DNA of 64,000 nucleotides from assembly GCF_021044825.1 (NCBI RefSeq), contig NZ_JAJNOC010000004.1, positions 62,001-126,000 on the forward strand, written 5' to 3'. This DNA comes from Massilia phyllostachyos (GTDB lineage: Bacteria; Pseudomonadota; Gammaproteobacteria; Burkholderiales; Burkholderiaceae_D). This document shows positions 26,098 to 36,608 of the stretch, in pieces. Under the pieces are notes generated by a model. It saw nothing but the letters and a program-made list of their open reading frames with translations, had not been told where the DNA came from and did not search any database. Position 1 is the stretch's first letter; each line of letters starts with the position of its first letter. Both the position numbers and the translations under genes were made by a program.

Positions 26098-26261
26098 CAC
26101 CGCTCCGCCAAAGGGCTGTCACTGTGCAGGTCGTGCTGCCTGTACGGTTGGCCTGTTTTTACCCTGGTGTATCTGTGCCGGTGTTGCCTTGCTGACTATT
26201 ATTCATCAATATTTTGCCAACTGGTAAAAATTTTTCGGCCGCCATGGCAAAGGAGACACAC

Positions 26262-27578
26262 ATGAACGAATCCCGGCCCAGCTCGATGTCCGCATTCTGG
26301 ATGCCCTTCACCAATAACCGCGACTTCAAGGCCAGTCCGCGCCTGCTGGTCTCCGCCGAAGGCATGTATTACAAGGACGTCGACGGCAACCGCATCCTCG
26401 ACGGCACGGCAGGCCTGTGGTGCGTTCCCTGCGGCCACGCCCAGCCGCGCATCACCCAGGCGGTGAGCGAGATGGTCGGCCAGCTCGATTTCGCGCCGAC
26501 CTTCCAGATGGGCCACCCGGCCGCCTTCGACCTGGCCGAGCAGCTGATGGACTACACCGGCCACAAGTTCGGCCACGTCTTCTACACCAACTCCGGCTCG
26601 GAGGCGGTGGACACGGCGCTCAAGATGGCGCTGGCCTACCACAAGGCGCGCGGCGAAGGCGGGCGCACCCGCCTGATCGGGCGCGAGCGCGGCTACCATG
26701 GCGTCGGCTTCGGCGGCCTGTCGGTGGGCGGGATCGGCAACAACCGCAAGAGCTTCGGCCCGCTGCTGCCGGGTGTCGACCACCTGCCGCATACCCACAA
26801 CCTGCTCAAGAACGCGTTCTCGCGCGGGGAGCCGGATTTCGGCGCCGAGCTGGCGGACGAGCTGGAACGCCTGGTGACCCTGCACGACGCCTCCACCATC
26901 GCGGCCGTGATCATCGAGCCGGTGTCCGGTTCCACCGGCGTGCTGGTGCCGCCCAAGGGCTACCTGAAGCGCCTGCGCGAGATCTGCGACAAGCACGGCA
27001 TCCTGCTGATCTTCGACGAAGTGATCACCGGTTTCGGCCGGCTCGCCACGCCGTTCGCCAGCGACTACTTCGGCGTCGAGCCGGACATGATGACGACCGC
27101 GAAAGGCATCACCAACGGCGTGGTGCCGATGGGCGCGGTGTTTTCCAGGCGCTTCATCCACGACGCCTTCATGGATGCGCCGGCGGGGATCGAGCTGTTC
27201 CACGGCTATACCTATTCGGGGCATCCGCTGGCCTGCGCGGCGGGCCTCGCCACCTTGCAGGTGTTCCGCGAAGAAGGCGTCATCGAGAACGCGCAGGCGA
27301 TGCAGGCCTATTTCGAGGATGCGCTGCACTCGCTGCGCGGCCTGCCGCACGTGATCGACCTGCGCTCGATCGGGCTGGTGGCCGGCATCGAGCTCGAGCC
27401 CATTCCCGGCAAGCCGGGTGCGCGCGCCTACGCCGCCTTCAAGCAGGCCTTCGCCGACGGCATCCTGATCCGCGTGACGGGCGACATCATCGCGCTGTCG
27501 CCGCCGCTGGTGCTCGACAAAGGGCACATCGACGAACTGTTCGGCAAGCTCGCCACCGTCCTGAACAACCTGGATTAA
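26262..27578 (+). CDS. Omega-amino acid (beta-alanine):pyruvate transaminase
   Basis: This class III aminotransferase of 438 residues has the PLP lysine Lys281 in MTTAKGITNG and the conserved LIFDEVITGFGR with the Asp that contacts the PLP pyridine nitrogen. The N-terminal MPFTNNRDFKASPRLLV pattern is typical of beta-alanine:pyruvate aminotransferases. It would convert beta-alanine, the end product of uracil degradation, to malonate semialdehyde, passing the amino group to pyruvate. ATG 26262 follows AAAGGAG; an upstream in-frame extension from 26214 is unnecessary. It opens the pyrimidine catabolic gene series, with mmsA three bases downstream. Confidence 0.92.
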   Translation: MNESRPSSMSAFWMPFTNNRDFKASPRLLVSAEGMYYKDVDGNRILDGTAGLWCVPCGHAQPRITQAVSEMVGQLDFAPTFQMGHPAAFDLAEQLMDYTGHKFGHVFYTNSGSEAVDTALKMALAYHKARGEGGRTRLIGRERGYHGVGFGGLSVGGIGNNRKSFGPLLPGVDHLPHTHNLLKNAFSRGEPDFGAELADELERLVTLHDASTIAAVIIEPVSGSTGVLVPPKGYLKRLREICDKHGILLIFDEVITGFGRLATPFASDYFGVEPDMMTTAKGITNGVVPMGAVFSRRFIHDAFMDAPAGIELFHGYTYSGHPLACAAGLATLQVFREEGVIENAQAMQAYFEDALHSLRGLPHVIDLRSIGLVAGIELEPIPGKPGARAYAAFKQAFADGILIRVTGDIIALSPPLVLDKGHIDELFGKLATVLNNLD

Positions 27579-27581
27579 GCA

Positions 27582-29075
27582 ATGGAACTCATCTCGCATT
27601 TCATCAACGGCCAGCAGGTGGTTGCGGAAGGTACGCGCCGCGCCGACGTATACAACCCGGCCCGCGGCGAACCGTGCGCGCAGGTCGCCCTGGCCGACCC
27701 GGACGACGTCGACGCGGCGGTGCAAAGCGCGCTCGCCGCCTTCCCGGCCTGGGCCGCCACGCCGCCGCTGGCGCGCGCCCGCATCCTGTTCACCTACCTG
27801 CAGCTGTGCCAGCGGCATGTCGACGAGTTCGCGGCCATGGTGGTGCGCGAGCACGGCAAGACCTTCGCGGATGCACAAGGCGAGGTCGCGCGCGGCATCG
27901 AGGTGGTCGAGTTCGCGGTCGGCATCCCGCAACTGCTCAAGGGCGAGTTTACCGACCAGATCGCGCGCGGCATCGACGCCTGGTCGATGCGCCAGCCGCT
28001 CGGCGTGGTGGCCGGCATCACACCGTTCAACTTCCCGGTGATGGTGCCGATGTGGATGTTCCCGGTCGCGATCGCGTGCGGGAACACGTTTGTCCTCAAA
28101 CCGTCCGAACGCGATCCGTCGGCCTCGCTGCTGCACGCGCGCCTGCTGCGGGAAGCCGGGCTGCCTGACGGCGTCTTCAATGTGGTGCAGGGCGACAAGG
28201 TGGCGGTCGATGCGCTGCTCGAGCACCGCGACGTGCAGGCCATCAGCTTCGTCGGCTCGACGCCGATCGCCGAATACATCTATGCCAAGGGTTCGGCCAA
28301 CGGCAAGCGCGTGCAGGCACTGGGCGGCGCCAAGAACCACATGGTCGTGATGCCCGACGCCGACATGGGCATGGCGGTCGACGCCCTGATCGGCGCCGCC
28401 TACGGGTCGGCCGGCGAGCGCTGCATGGCGATCTCGGTGGCGGTGGCGATCGGCGAGGCTGGCGACCAGTTGGTGGCCAGCCTGGCCGAGCGCACGGCGC
28501 GGCTGAAAGTCGGCGACGGCATGGCGGCCGGCATGGAGATGGGCCCGGTGGTCACGCGCGCCGCCAAGGAGCGCATCGAGCGCCTGATCGGGCAGGGCGT
28601 GGAGCAGGGCGCGACGCTGGTGGTGGACGGGCGCGACTACCGCGTCGACGGCAGTCCGAACGGCTTTTTTGTCGGCGGCACGCTGTTCGACCACGTCACG
28701 CCCGACATGGCGATCTACCGGGAAGAGATCTTCGGCCCGGTGCTGTGCGTGGTGCGCCTGCCGGACGTGGGGCGCGCGGTGGAACTCATCAACGCCAACG
28801 AATACGGCAACGGCGTCGCCATCTTCACCCGCGACGGCGGCGTGGCGCGCGAGTTCGTGCGCCAGATCGAGGTCGGCATGGTCGGCGTGAACGTGCCGCT
28901 GCCGGTGCCGATGGCCTTCAACAGCTTCGGCGGCTGGAAGCGCAGCCTGTTCGGCGACCACCACGCCTACGGACCGGAGGGCGTGCGCTTCTACACCCGG
29001 CACAAGGCGGTGATGGAGCGCTGGCCGGATACGGCGAGCAGCGGCCCGCAGTTCGCCTTCCCGCAGATGAAGTAG
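27582..29075 (+). CDS. mmsA: CoA-acylating (methyl)malonate-semialdehyde dehydrogenase
   Basis: The 497-residue aldehyde dehydrogenase belongs to the MmsA/IolA type, which makes acetyl-CoA or propionyl-CoA from malonate or methylmalonate semialdehyde. Catalytic Cys281 lies in [13 protein letters not shown], the family-specific motif. [20 protein letters not shown] and [16 protein letters not shown] are also characteristic; the latter replaces the usual ALDH glutamate with Asn, as in CoA-acylating members. It completes beta-alanine (uracil) and beta-aminoisobutyrate (thymine) breakdown after the transaminase. Confidence 0.95.
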   Translation: MELISHFINGQQVVAEGTRRADVYNPARGEPCAQVALADPDDVDAAVQSALAAFPAWAATPPLARARILFTYLQLCQRHVDEFAAMVVREHGKTFADAQGEVARGIEVVEFAVGIPQLLKGEFTDQIARGIDAWSMRQPLGVVAGITPFNFPVMVPMWMFPVAIACGNTFVLKPSERDPSASLLHARLLREAGLPDGVFNVVQGDKVAVDALLEHRDVQAISFVGSTPIAEYIYAKGSANGKRVQALGGAKNHMVVMPDADMGMAVDALIGAAYGSAGERCMAISVAVAIGEAGDQLVASLAERTARLKVGDGMAAGMEMGPVVTRAAKERIERLIGQGVEQGATLVVDGRDYRVDGSPNGFFVGGTLFDHVTPDMAIYREEIFGPVLCVVRLPDVGRAVELINANEYGNGVAIFTRDGGVAREFVRQIEVGMVGVNVPLPVPMAFNSFGGWKRSLFGDHHAYGPEGVRFYTRHKAVMERWPDTASSGPQFAFPQMK

Positions 29076-29125
29076 CGATTGATGCAGCAGCACGGTCGTC
29101 GTCCAACCAACCAGAAGGGATGCGC

Positions 29126-30490
29126 ATGATCGAATCACTCCAGCACCTGCCGCCAGCGGCAGGATCGAACGGCGAACTGGCTGCACAATTCACCGACCTG
29201 GCGCCGCCCTTGAGCGCGCGCCAGGCCGCGCTGGAGGCGGCGCGCTGCCTCTACTGCTACGACGCGCCCTGCATGAACGCCTGCCCGACCGGCATCGACG
29301 TCGCCGGCTTCATCCGCAACATCCAGGACGACAATATCGACGGCGCCGCCTACGGCATCCTGAAGGCGAACATCTTCGGGGGCAGCTGCGCCCGCGTGTG
29401 CCCGACCGAGATCCTGTGCGAGCAGTCCTGCGTGCGCAACAACCCGGTCGAGCGCGATCCGGTGCGCATCGGGCTGCTGCAGCGCTATGCGCTCGACAAT
29501 GCCCGGTTCTCCGGTCATCCCTTCACGCGCGCCCCGGCGACCGGCAAGACCATCGCCGTGGTCGGCGCGGGCCCCGCCGGCCTGTCCTGTGCGCACCGGC
29601 TGGCCCTGCTCGGCAACGACGTGGTCGTGTACGAGGCGCGCGAGAAAGCGGGTGGGCTGAACGAATTCGGCATCGCCAAATACAAGCTGCCGGGCGACTT
29701 CGCGCAGGAGGAAGTCGATTTCCTGATGGCGATCGGCGGCATCCGCATCGAGTACGGCTGTCGGCTCGGCGAGAACCTCGTTCTCGCCGACCTGCACACC
29801 CGCTACGATGCGGTCTTCCTCGGCCTCGGCCTGGGCGCCAGCCGCGCGCTCGGACTCACCGGCGAGGATGCGCCCGGCCTGATGGCCGCCACCGACTACA
29901 TCGCCGCGCTGCGCCAGGCCGATGACCTGTCGCGGCTGCCGGTGCCGCGGCGCGCCATCGTCATCGGGGCCGGCAATACGGCGGTCGACATGGCTGTGCA
30001 GATCAAGCGCCTGGGCGCGGAGGACGTCACCCTGGTCTACCGCCGCGGCCTGGAATCGATGAGCGCGACCGGCCACGAGATCGAGATCGCCAAGGCGAAC
30101 TTCGTGCGCATCCGCACCTGGGCCGCGCCGCTCGAGGTGCTGCTCGATACGGACGGCCGCGTGGCCGGCATGCGCTTCGAGCAGACCCGCATGGAAGAGG
30201 GACGGCTGGTGCGTACCGGCGCTTTTGTGGAGATCGCGGCCGACGCCGTGTTCAAGGCCATCGGCCAGGGCATGTGCGAGGACGGTCTTGGCGACGCCCT
30301 GGTACGCGAAGGCGACCGGATCCGGGTCGACGCCCAGTTCCGCACCGCGATCCCGGGGATCTATGCCGGCGGCGATTGTATCGCCCCGGGCCAGGACCTG
30401 ACGGTGCAGGCGGTCCAGCACGGCAAGCTGGCGGCCCACGCCATCCACGCAGACATCCAGACAAGCACGGAGGCAGCATGGCCGACCTGA
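29126..30490 (+). CDS. preT: NAD-dependent dihydropyrimidine dehydrogenase subunit PreT
   Basis: PreT is the flavin/Fe-S electron-input subunit of bacterial dihydropyrimidine dehydrogenase. The 454-residue protein has an N-terminal cysteine-rich region for [4Fe-4S] clusters (CLYCYDAPCMNACPTG, CARVCPTEILCEQSC; residues ~40-110). An FAD site (IAVVGAGPAGLSCAHR) and an NAD site (AIVIGAGNTAVDMAVQ) follow, as in the glutamate synthase small subunit. I choose ATG 29126, with AAGGGA at good spacing; an ATG six bases earlier overlaps that Shine-Dalgarno. Its end overlaps preA by 13 bases. Confidence 0.94.
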   Translation: MIESLQHLPPAAGSNGELAAQFTDLAPPLSARQAALEAARCLYCYDAPCMNACPTGIDVAGFIRNIQDDNIDGAAYGILKANIFGGSCARVCPTEILCEQSCVRNNPVERDPVRIGLLQRYALDNARFSGHPFTRAPATGKTIAVVGAGPAGLSCAHRLALLGNDVVVYEAREKAGGLNEFGIAKYKLPGDFAQEEVDFLMAIGGIRIEYGCRLGENLVLADLHTRYDAVFLGLGLGASRALGLTGEDAPGLMAATDYIAALRQADDLSRLPVPRRAIVIGAGNTAVDMAVQIKRLGAEDVTLVYRRGLESMSATGHEIEIAKANFVRIRTWAAPLEVLLDTDGRVAGMRFEQTRMEEGRLVRTGAFVEIAADAVFKAIGQGMCEDGLGDALVREGDRIRVDAQFRTAIPGIYAGGDCIAPGQDLTVQAVQHGKLAAHAIHADIQTSTEAAWPT

Positions 30491-31755
30491 GCATCGACTT
30501 CTGCGGCATCAAGAGCCCGAATCCCTTCTGGCTGGCCTCCGCGCCGCCGACCGACAAGGCGTATAACGTGGTGCGCGCCTTCGAGGCCGGCTGGGGCGGG
30601 GTGGTGTGGAAGACGCTCGGCGAAGATCCCCCGGCGGTGAACGTCTCTTCGCGCTACTCGGCCCACTACGGCAAGAACCGCGAGGTCATCGGCTTCAACA
30701 ACATCGAGCTGATCACCGACCGCAGTCTGGAAACAAATTTGCGCGAGATCGCCCAGGTGAAACAGGCCTGGCCGGACCGCGCCATGATCGTCTCGCTGAT
30801 GCTGCCCTGCGAAGAAGCGCCGTGGGCAGCGATCCTGCCGTTGGTGGAAGCCACCGGCGCCGATGGCATCGAACTGAATTTCGGCTGTCCGCACGGCATG
30901 CCCGAGCGCGGCATGGGCGCGGCGGTCGGCCAGGTGCCGGAGTATGTGCAAATGGTGACCGGCTGGTGCAAGAAGCACACGCGCCTGCCCGTCATCGTCA
31001 AGCTGACCCCGAACATCACCGACGTACGCCATCCGGCGCGGGCCGCGCTGGCCGGCGGGGCGGATGCGGTCTCGCTCATCAACACGGTCAATTCGATCAC
31101 CCACCTCGACCTGGACCGCATGGTGGCTCACCCAATCGTGGGCGGCGCCAGCACCCACGGCGGCTATTGCGGCTCGGCGGTCAAGCCGATCGCGCTGAAC
31201 ATGGTGGCCGAGATCGCGCGCGACCCCGTCACGGCCGGGCTGCCGATCTCCGGCATCGGCGGCATCGCGAACTGGCGCGACGCGGCCGAGTTCATCGCGC
31301 TGGGCGCCGGCTGCGTGCAGGTATGCACGGCCGCGATGCTGCACGGCTTTCGCATCGTCGAAGAGATGAAGGACGGCTTGTCGCGCTGGATGGATACGCA
31401 GGGCTACCCCAACATCGCCGCCTTCTCGCGCAAGGCGGTGGGCAACACCACGGACTGGAAGTACCTGGACATGAACTACCAGGTCATCGCCCATATCGAC
31501 CAGGACAAGTGCATCAAGTGCGGCAAGTGCTACGTCGCCTGCGAGGACACCTCGCACCAGGCCATCGGCTTCGGCGTGGATGCGATGGGCGGGCGGCGTT
31601 TCGAGGTGATCCGCGACGAATGCGTGGGCTGCAACCTGTGCGAGATCACCTGCCCGGTCGAGGCCTGCATCACGATGGTGCCGCAGGAGACCGGCAAACC
31701 TTATATGAACTGGACGCAGGATCCGCGTAACCCAAGAGCAGAGGTACTTACGTAG
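30478..31755 (+). CDS. preA: NAD-dependent dihydropyrimidine dehydrogenase subunit PreA
   Basis: PreA is the catalytic FMN subunit that reduces uracil or thymine to the dihydro form. The 425-residue protein has a dihydroorotate-dehydrogenase-like barrel (residues ~1-310). Cys137 and His139 in FGCPHGMPERG match the active-site Cys-Pro-His of mammalian DPD. At the C-terminus are two [4Fe-4S] ferredoxin motifs (CIKCGKCYVAC and CVGCNLCEITCPVEAC). The final codon runs straight into a dispersed palindromic element, whose CGTAGGG arm supplies the TAG stop. It forms a pair with PreT by 13-base overlap. Confidence 0.96.
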   Translation: MADLSIDFCGIKSPNPFWLASAPPTDKAYNVVRAFEAGWGGVVWKTLGEDPPAVNVSSRYSAHYGKNREVIGFNNIELITDRSLETNLREIAQVKQAWPDRAMIVSLMLPCEEAPWAAILPLVEATGADGIELNFGCPHGMPERGMGAAVGQVPEYVQMVTGWCKKHTRLPVIVKLTPNITDVRHPARAALAGGADAVSLINTVNSITHLDLDRMVAHPIVGGASTHGGYCGSAVKPIALNMVAEIARDPVTAGLPISGIGGIANWRDAAEFIALGAGCVQVCTAAMLHGFRIVEEMKDGLSRWMDTQGYPNIAAFSRKAVGNTTDWKYLDMNYQVIAHIDQDKCIKCGKCYVACEDTSHQAIGFGVDAMGGRRFEVIRDECVGCNLCEITCPVEACITMVPQETGKPYMNWTQDPRNPRAEVLT

Positions 31756-31857
31756 GGTGGGCGGTCCTCCGCGCACGCGTTCAACTGGCCGACGATCAAT
31801 CGCGCCACAATTCATGGTCGGTTTGAACGCGTGGGCGGACGAGCCGCCCACCCTACG
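31751..31857. repeat. Dispersed palindromic element, copy 2
   Basis: A near-perfect large palindrome is bounded by CGTAGGGTGGGCGG (31751-31764) and CCGCCCACCCTACG (31844-31857), with an inner pair ACGCGTTCAA (31775-31784) and TTGAACGCGT (31823-31832). It shares arms and core with copy 1 at 15607-15731. It begins inside the last codons of preA and ends 56 bases before the NCS1 permease start. The transcript could fold into a long stem that may stabilise or separate the upstream mRNA. Confidence 0.85.
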
Positions 31858-31913
31858 AAAAACAGCTACACTCGGCTGGCCAATTTTTTGCCACCGACCA
31901 GGAGAGTCCCGCC

Positions 31914-33395
31914 GTGACGACAAACCACAACGCCAGCCCTGAACTCTGGAACCACGACCTGGCCCCCACCACGCCGGCGCAGCGCACCTGGCGCTGGTAC
32001 CACTTCGCCGCCCTCTGGGTCGGCATGGTGATCAGCATCCCCGCCTACATGCTGGCGTCCAGCCTGATCGAGAGCGGCATGTCGGCCTGGCAGGCGGTGC
32101 TGACGGTGTTCTTCGCCAACGTGATCGTGCTGGCGCCGATGCTGCTGATCGGCCACGCCGGCACCAAGTACGGCATCCCGTATGCGGTGCTGGCGCGCGC
32201 CTCCTTCGGCACCCGCGGCGCGCGCCTGCCCGCCTTCATGCGCGCCATCGTCGCCTGCGGCTGGTACGGCATCCAGACCTGGTTCGGCGGCAGCATGATC
32301 TATACCCTGCTGGGCGTGCTGCTCGGCGCCCCGATCGGCGGCGAACCCCTGCCGGGCCTGGGCATCAATTTCGGCCAGCTGGCCTGCTTCCTCGGCTTCT
32401 GGGCGATCCAGATGTACTTCATCGTGCACGGCATGGACTCGATCCGGAAGCTGGAGACCTACACCGCGCCGTTGAAAATCGCGATCTGCTTCCTGCTGCT
32501 CTGGTGGGTCTACGACAAGGTCGGCGGCTTCGGTCCGCTGCTCGCGCAACCCTCGCAATTCGTCGAAGGCGGTCCCAAGGCCGGCCTGTTCTGGTCCGTG
32601 TTCTGGCCCTCGCTCACCGCCATGATCGGCTACTGGGCCACGCTGGCCTTGAACATTCCCGACTTCACCCGCTTCGCCACCACCCAGCGCGACCAGGTGA
32701 TCGGCCAGAGCCTCGGCCTGCCGCTGCCCATGGCCCTGCTGGCGGCCCTGGCCGTCACCGTCACCTCGGCCACCATCGTCCTGTATGGCAAAGCGCTGTG
32801 GGACCCGGTCGACGTGGCCAGCCGCATGACCGGCATCGCCGTGCTGGTCGCCCTGATCATCCTGCTGATCGACACGGCCAGCGTGAACCTGGCCGCCAAC
32901 CTGGTCGGCCCGGCCTACGATTTTTCCGCGCTGTCGCCGAAGCGCATTTCCTACCGCACGGGCGGCTACATCACCGCCGGCATCGCGCTGGCCATGATGC
33001 CCTGGAAGATCCTGGAGAGCACCCAGAACTACATCTTCACCTGGCTGGTCGGCTACTCCGCGCTGCTGGGGCCCATCGCCGGCATCCTGATGGTCGACTA
33101 CTACCTGGTGCGCCGCACCCGGCTCGACGTCGACCAGCTGTACCGCGAGGACGGCGTCTACGCCTATCGCGGCGGCTGGAACCCGGCCGCCATCGTGGCC
33201 TTCGTGGCCGGCGTGCTGCCCAACATCCCGGGCTTCATGAACGCGGCCTTCCCGTCCGCCTTCCCGGATGTGGGCGAGACCTTCAAGACCATCTATACCT
33301 ACGCGTGGTTCGTGGGCCTGGCCATCGCGGCCGTGGTCTATGGCGCCATGATGAAAGGCCAGCGCGTGCCCGCGCTGGCGCCGAGACACACTTAA
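31914..33395 (+). CDS. NCS1 family nucleobase/hydantoin:cation symporter
   Basis: The 493-residue inner-membrane protein has about twelve membrane segments and the NCS1 start pattern (HDLAPTTPAQRTWRWYHFAALWVGM, AGTKYGIPYAVLARASFG). FGTRGA-like loops and the late DYYLVRRTRLDVDQLY segment are also typical. The family imports uracil, allantoin, hydantoins or other bases with Na+ or H+. Its position between preTA and dihydropyrimidinase makes uracil, thymine or dihydropyrimidine the likely cargo. Translation starts at GTG 31914, with AGGAGAG eight bases upstream. Confidence 0.93.
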   Translation: MTTNHNASPELWNHDLAPTTPAQRTWRWYHFAALWVGMVISIPAYMLASSLIESGMSAWQAVLTVFFANVIVLAPMLLIGHAGTKYGIPYAVLARASFGTRGARLPAFMRAIVACGWYGIQTWFGGSMIYTLLGVLLGAPIGGEPLPGLGINFGQLACFLGFWAIQMYFIVHGMDSIRKLETYTAPLKIAICFLLLWWVYDKVGGFGPLLAQPSQFVEGGPKAGLFWSVFWPSLTAMIGYWATLALNIPDFTRFATTQRDQVIGQSLGLPLPMALLAALAVTVTSATIVLYGKALWDPVDVASRMTGIAVLVALIILLIDTASVNLAANLVGPAYDFSALSPKRISYRTGGYITAGIALAMMPWKILESTQNYIFTWLVGYSALLGPIAGILMVDYYLVRRTRLDVDQLYREDGVYAYRGGWNPAAIVAFVAGVLPNIPGFMNAAFPSAFPDVGETFKTIYTYAWFVGLAIAAVVYGAMMKGQRVPALAPRHT

Positions 33396-34799
<1,404 letters not shown>

Positions 34800-34810
34800 G
34801 GAGAACGGGC

Positions 34811-36049
34811 ATGATTGAGCTGCGCATCGACGGCGAGCGCCTGTGGCAATCGCTGATGGACCTGGCCGCCATCGGCGCCACCGAGAAGGGCGGCGTCAAG
34901 CGCCTGGCCCTGACGGACCTCGACCGCGAGGGCCGCAACCTGGTGGTGCGCTGGGGCCGCGAGGCGGGGCTGGAGGTGACGGTCGACCAGATCGGCAACG
35001 TCTTCATGCGCCGCAAAGGGCGCAATCCGGACGCCCTGCCCATCGTCACCGGCAGCCACGTCGACACCCAGCCGACCGGCGGCAAGTTCGACGGCAACTA
35101 CGGCGTGCTGGCCGGCCTGGAAGTGGTGCGCACCCTGAATGACAAGGGCATCCAGACCGAGGCGCCGATCGAGGTCGCCTTCTGGACCAACGAGGAGGGC
35201 TCGCGCTTCGTGCCCGTGATGATGGGTTCCGGCGTGTTCTGCGGCGCCTTCAGCCTGGAGACGGCCTACGCCGCGCGCGACGTCGACGGGAAAAGCGTGC
35301 GCGAGGAACTGGAACGCATCGGCTACCTCGGCGACGAGATCCCCGGCCGCCACCCGATCGGCGCCTACTTCGAAACCCACATCGAGCAGGGCCCGGTGCT
35401 GGAAGATGCTGACAAGGTGATCGGCGTGGTGCCGGCGGTGATGGGCCTGTCCTGGTACGACTGCGTCGTCACCGGCATGGAGGCGCATGCTGGGCCGACC
35501 CCGATGGGCCTGCGCCGCGACGCGCTGCAGGTGGCCACCACCATCATGCAGGAAGTGGTGGCGATCGCGAACCGCTACCCGCCCTATGGCCGCGGCACGG
35601 TCGGCATGGTGCAGGTGTTTCCCAACAGCCGCAACGTGATCCCCGGCCAGGTCAAGTTCAGCATCGACCTGCGCAACGTGAGCGACGGTCTGCTGAACAC
35701 CATGCACGAGGAGATGCTGGCCTTCGTGGCGCGCACCCGCGAGCAAAGCGGCCTGGCGATCGAGGTCGAGCGGGTCTCCTATTACCCGCCATGCCCCTTC
35801 CACCCCGACTGCGTGAACGCCGTGCGCGCCGCCACCGAACAACTCGGCTATTCGAACATGGACGTGGTCTCCGGCGCCGGCCACGACGCCATCTACGCCG
35901 CCCGCGTCGCCCCGGCCGGGATGATCTTCGTGCCCTGCAAGGATGGCATCAGCCACAACGAGATCGAGGATGCGCGCCCGGATCACCTGGAAGCCGGCTG
36001 CAACGTGCTGCTGCATGCGATGCTGGAGCGGGCCGGCATCGCCGCTTGA
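34811..36049 (+). CDS. Zn-dependent amidase: N-carbamoyl-beta-alanine amidohydrolase
   Basis: The 412-residue M20-family hydantoinase/carbamoylase releases CO2 and ammonia from N-carbamoyl-beta-alanine, giving beta-alanine. Metal ligands are visible in GSHVDTQPTGGKFDG (His, Asp), NEEGSRF (Glu) and ETHIEQGPVL (His). Substrate contacts expected in the family occur in NVIPGQVKFSIDLR and SGAGHDAI. Its neighbours, dihydropyrimidinase and the beta-alanine transaminase, favour beta-ureidopropionase over allantoate or L-carbamoyl amino acid activity. ATG 34811 follows AGGAGAA. It ends the pyrimidine gene series. Confidence 0.92.
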   Translation: MIELRIDGERLWQSLMDLAAIGATEKGGVKRLALTDLDREGRNLVVRWGREAGLEVTVDQIGNVFMRRKGRNPDALPIVTGSHVDTQPTGGKFDGNYGVLAGLEVVRTLNDKGIQTEAPIEVAFWTNEEGSRFVPVMMGSGVFCGAFSLETAYAARDVDGKSVREELERIGYLGDEIPGRHPIGAYFETHIEQGPVLEDADKVIGVVPAVMGLSWYDCVVTGMEAHAGPTPMGLRRDALQVATTIMQEVVAIANRYPPYGRGTVGMVQVFPNSRNVIPGQVKFSIDLRNVSDGLLNTMHEEMLAFVARTREQSGLAIEVERVSYYPPCPFHPDCVNAVRAATEQLGYSNMDVVSGAGHDAIYAARVAPAGMIFVPCKDGISHNEIEDARPDHLEAGCNVLLHAMLERAGIAA

Positions 36050-36062
36050 GCTGAACGTGGCG

Positions 36063-36123
36063 ACGCCCTCCCTGTCGAAATGGCATCATTCCATGCTACT
36101 GGAATAGTGCGACTGGAGGGCGT
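36063..36123 (+). promoter_or_regulatory. Leader hairpin that hides the mgtC-like Shine-Dalgarno
   Basis: A nested stem-loop fills the gap before the MgtC-like gene. The outer stem is ACGCCCTCC (36063-36071) with GGAGGGCGT (36115-36123), the middle stem GTCG (36074) with CGAC (36110-36113), and the inner stem ATTCCA (36088-36093) with TGGAAT (36100-36105). The only plausible ribosome binding site, GGAGGG at 36115-36120, is fully paired in the outer stem, eight bases before GTG 36129. There is no T-run, so it is unlikely to be a terminator. A riboregulator role is inference. Confidence 0.6.
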
Positions 36124-36128
36124 ACAAG

Positions 36129-36608
36129 GTGTGGATCGAGAGAAGCTGGCTGACGATACAGCAGGAATTCGCGGACGTGGGCAGCGTCGAGGACATCACC
36201 CGCATCGTCGTGCGCCTGCTGGTGGCGGTGGCGCTGGGCGGCCTGCTCGGCTATGAACGCGAATCGGTCGGCGCCTCGGCCGGCCTGCGCACCCACATGC
36301 TGGTCTCGCTCGGCGCGGCGCTGTTCGTGCTGATTCCGCTGCAGGCGGGGATGGAGATCGGCGACATCTCGCGCGTGCTGCAGGGGATCACCGCCGGCAT
36401 CGGCTTCATCGGCGCCGGCGCCATCCTCAAGCAATCCCAGAAAGACGACATCAAGGGCCTCACCACGGCCGCCAGCGTGTGGCTGACCGCCGCCGTCGGT
36501 ATCGCCGCCGGCATGGGGCGCGAGGCGACCGCGGTGCTGAGCGCCCTGTTCGCGCTGGCCATCCTGGCGATCCTGCGGGTCAAGACCAAGAACCTATCTA
36601 ATAGCTGA
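36129..36608 (+). CDS. MgtC/SapB family membrane protein
   Basis: The 159-residue protein has about four to five membrane helices and the MgtC signature region (VRLLVAVALGGLLGYERES, GLRTHMLVSLGAALFVLIP, GIGFIGAGAILKQ, GLTTAASVWLTAAVGIAAGMG). MgtC proteins act in magnesium-limited growth and intracellular survival, often by affecting ATP synthase or K+ balance. This one lacks the long cytosolic C-terminal domain of Salmonella MgtC. Start is GTG 36129. The 3' end overlaps the convergent UraD-AllC gene by 11 bases. The leader may form a structure hiding the Shine-Dalgarno. Confidence 0.9.
   Translation: MWIERSWLTIQQEFADVGSVEDITRIVVRLLVAVALGGLLGYERESVGASAGLRTHMLVSLGAALFVLIPLQAGMEIGDISRVLQGITAGIGFIGAGAILKQSQKDDIKGLTTAASVWLTAAVGIAAGMGREATAVLSALFALAILAILRVKTKNLSNS

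Noticed and set aside
26199..29186. A 995-codon minus-strand frame across the transaminase and mmsA genes
   Set aside because: It spans two clear plus-strand genes and has shadow-type composition.
31877..31892. TGGCCAATTTTTTGCC before the NCS1 permease, with GG-N10-GC spacing like a sigma-54 promoter
   Set aside because: The start point would fall at about 31902, inside the Shine-Dalgarno and only 12 bases before GTG 31914, leaving no room for a working leader; the -24 element is also a partial match.
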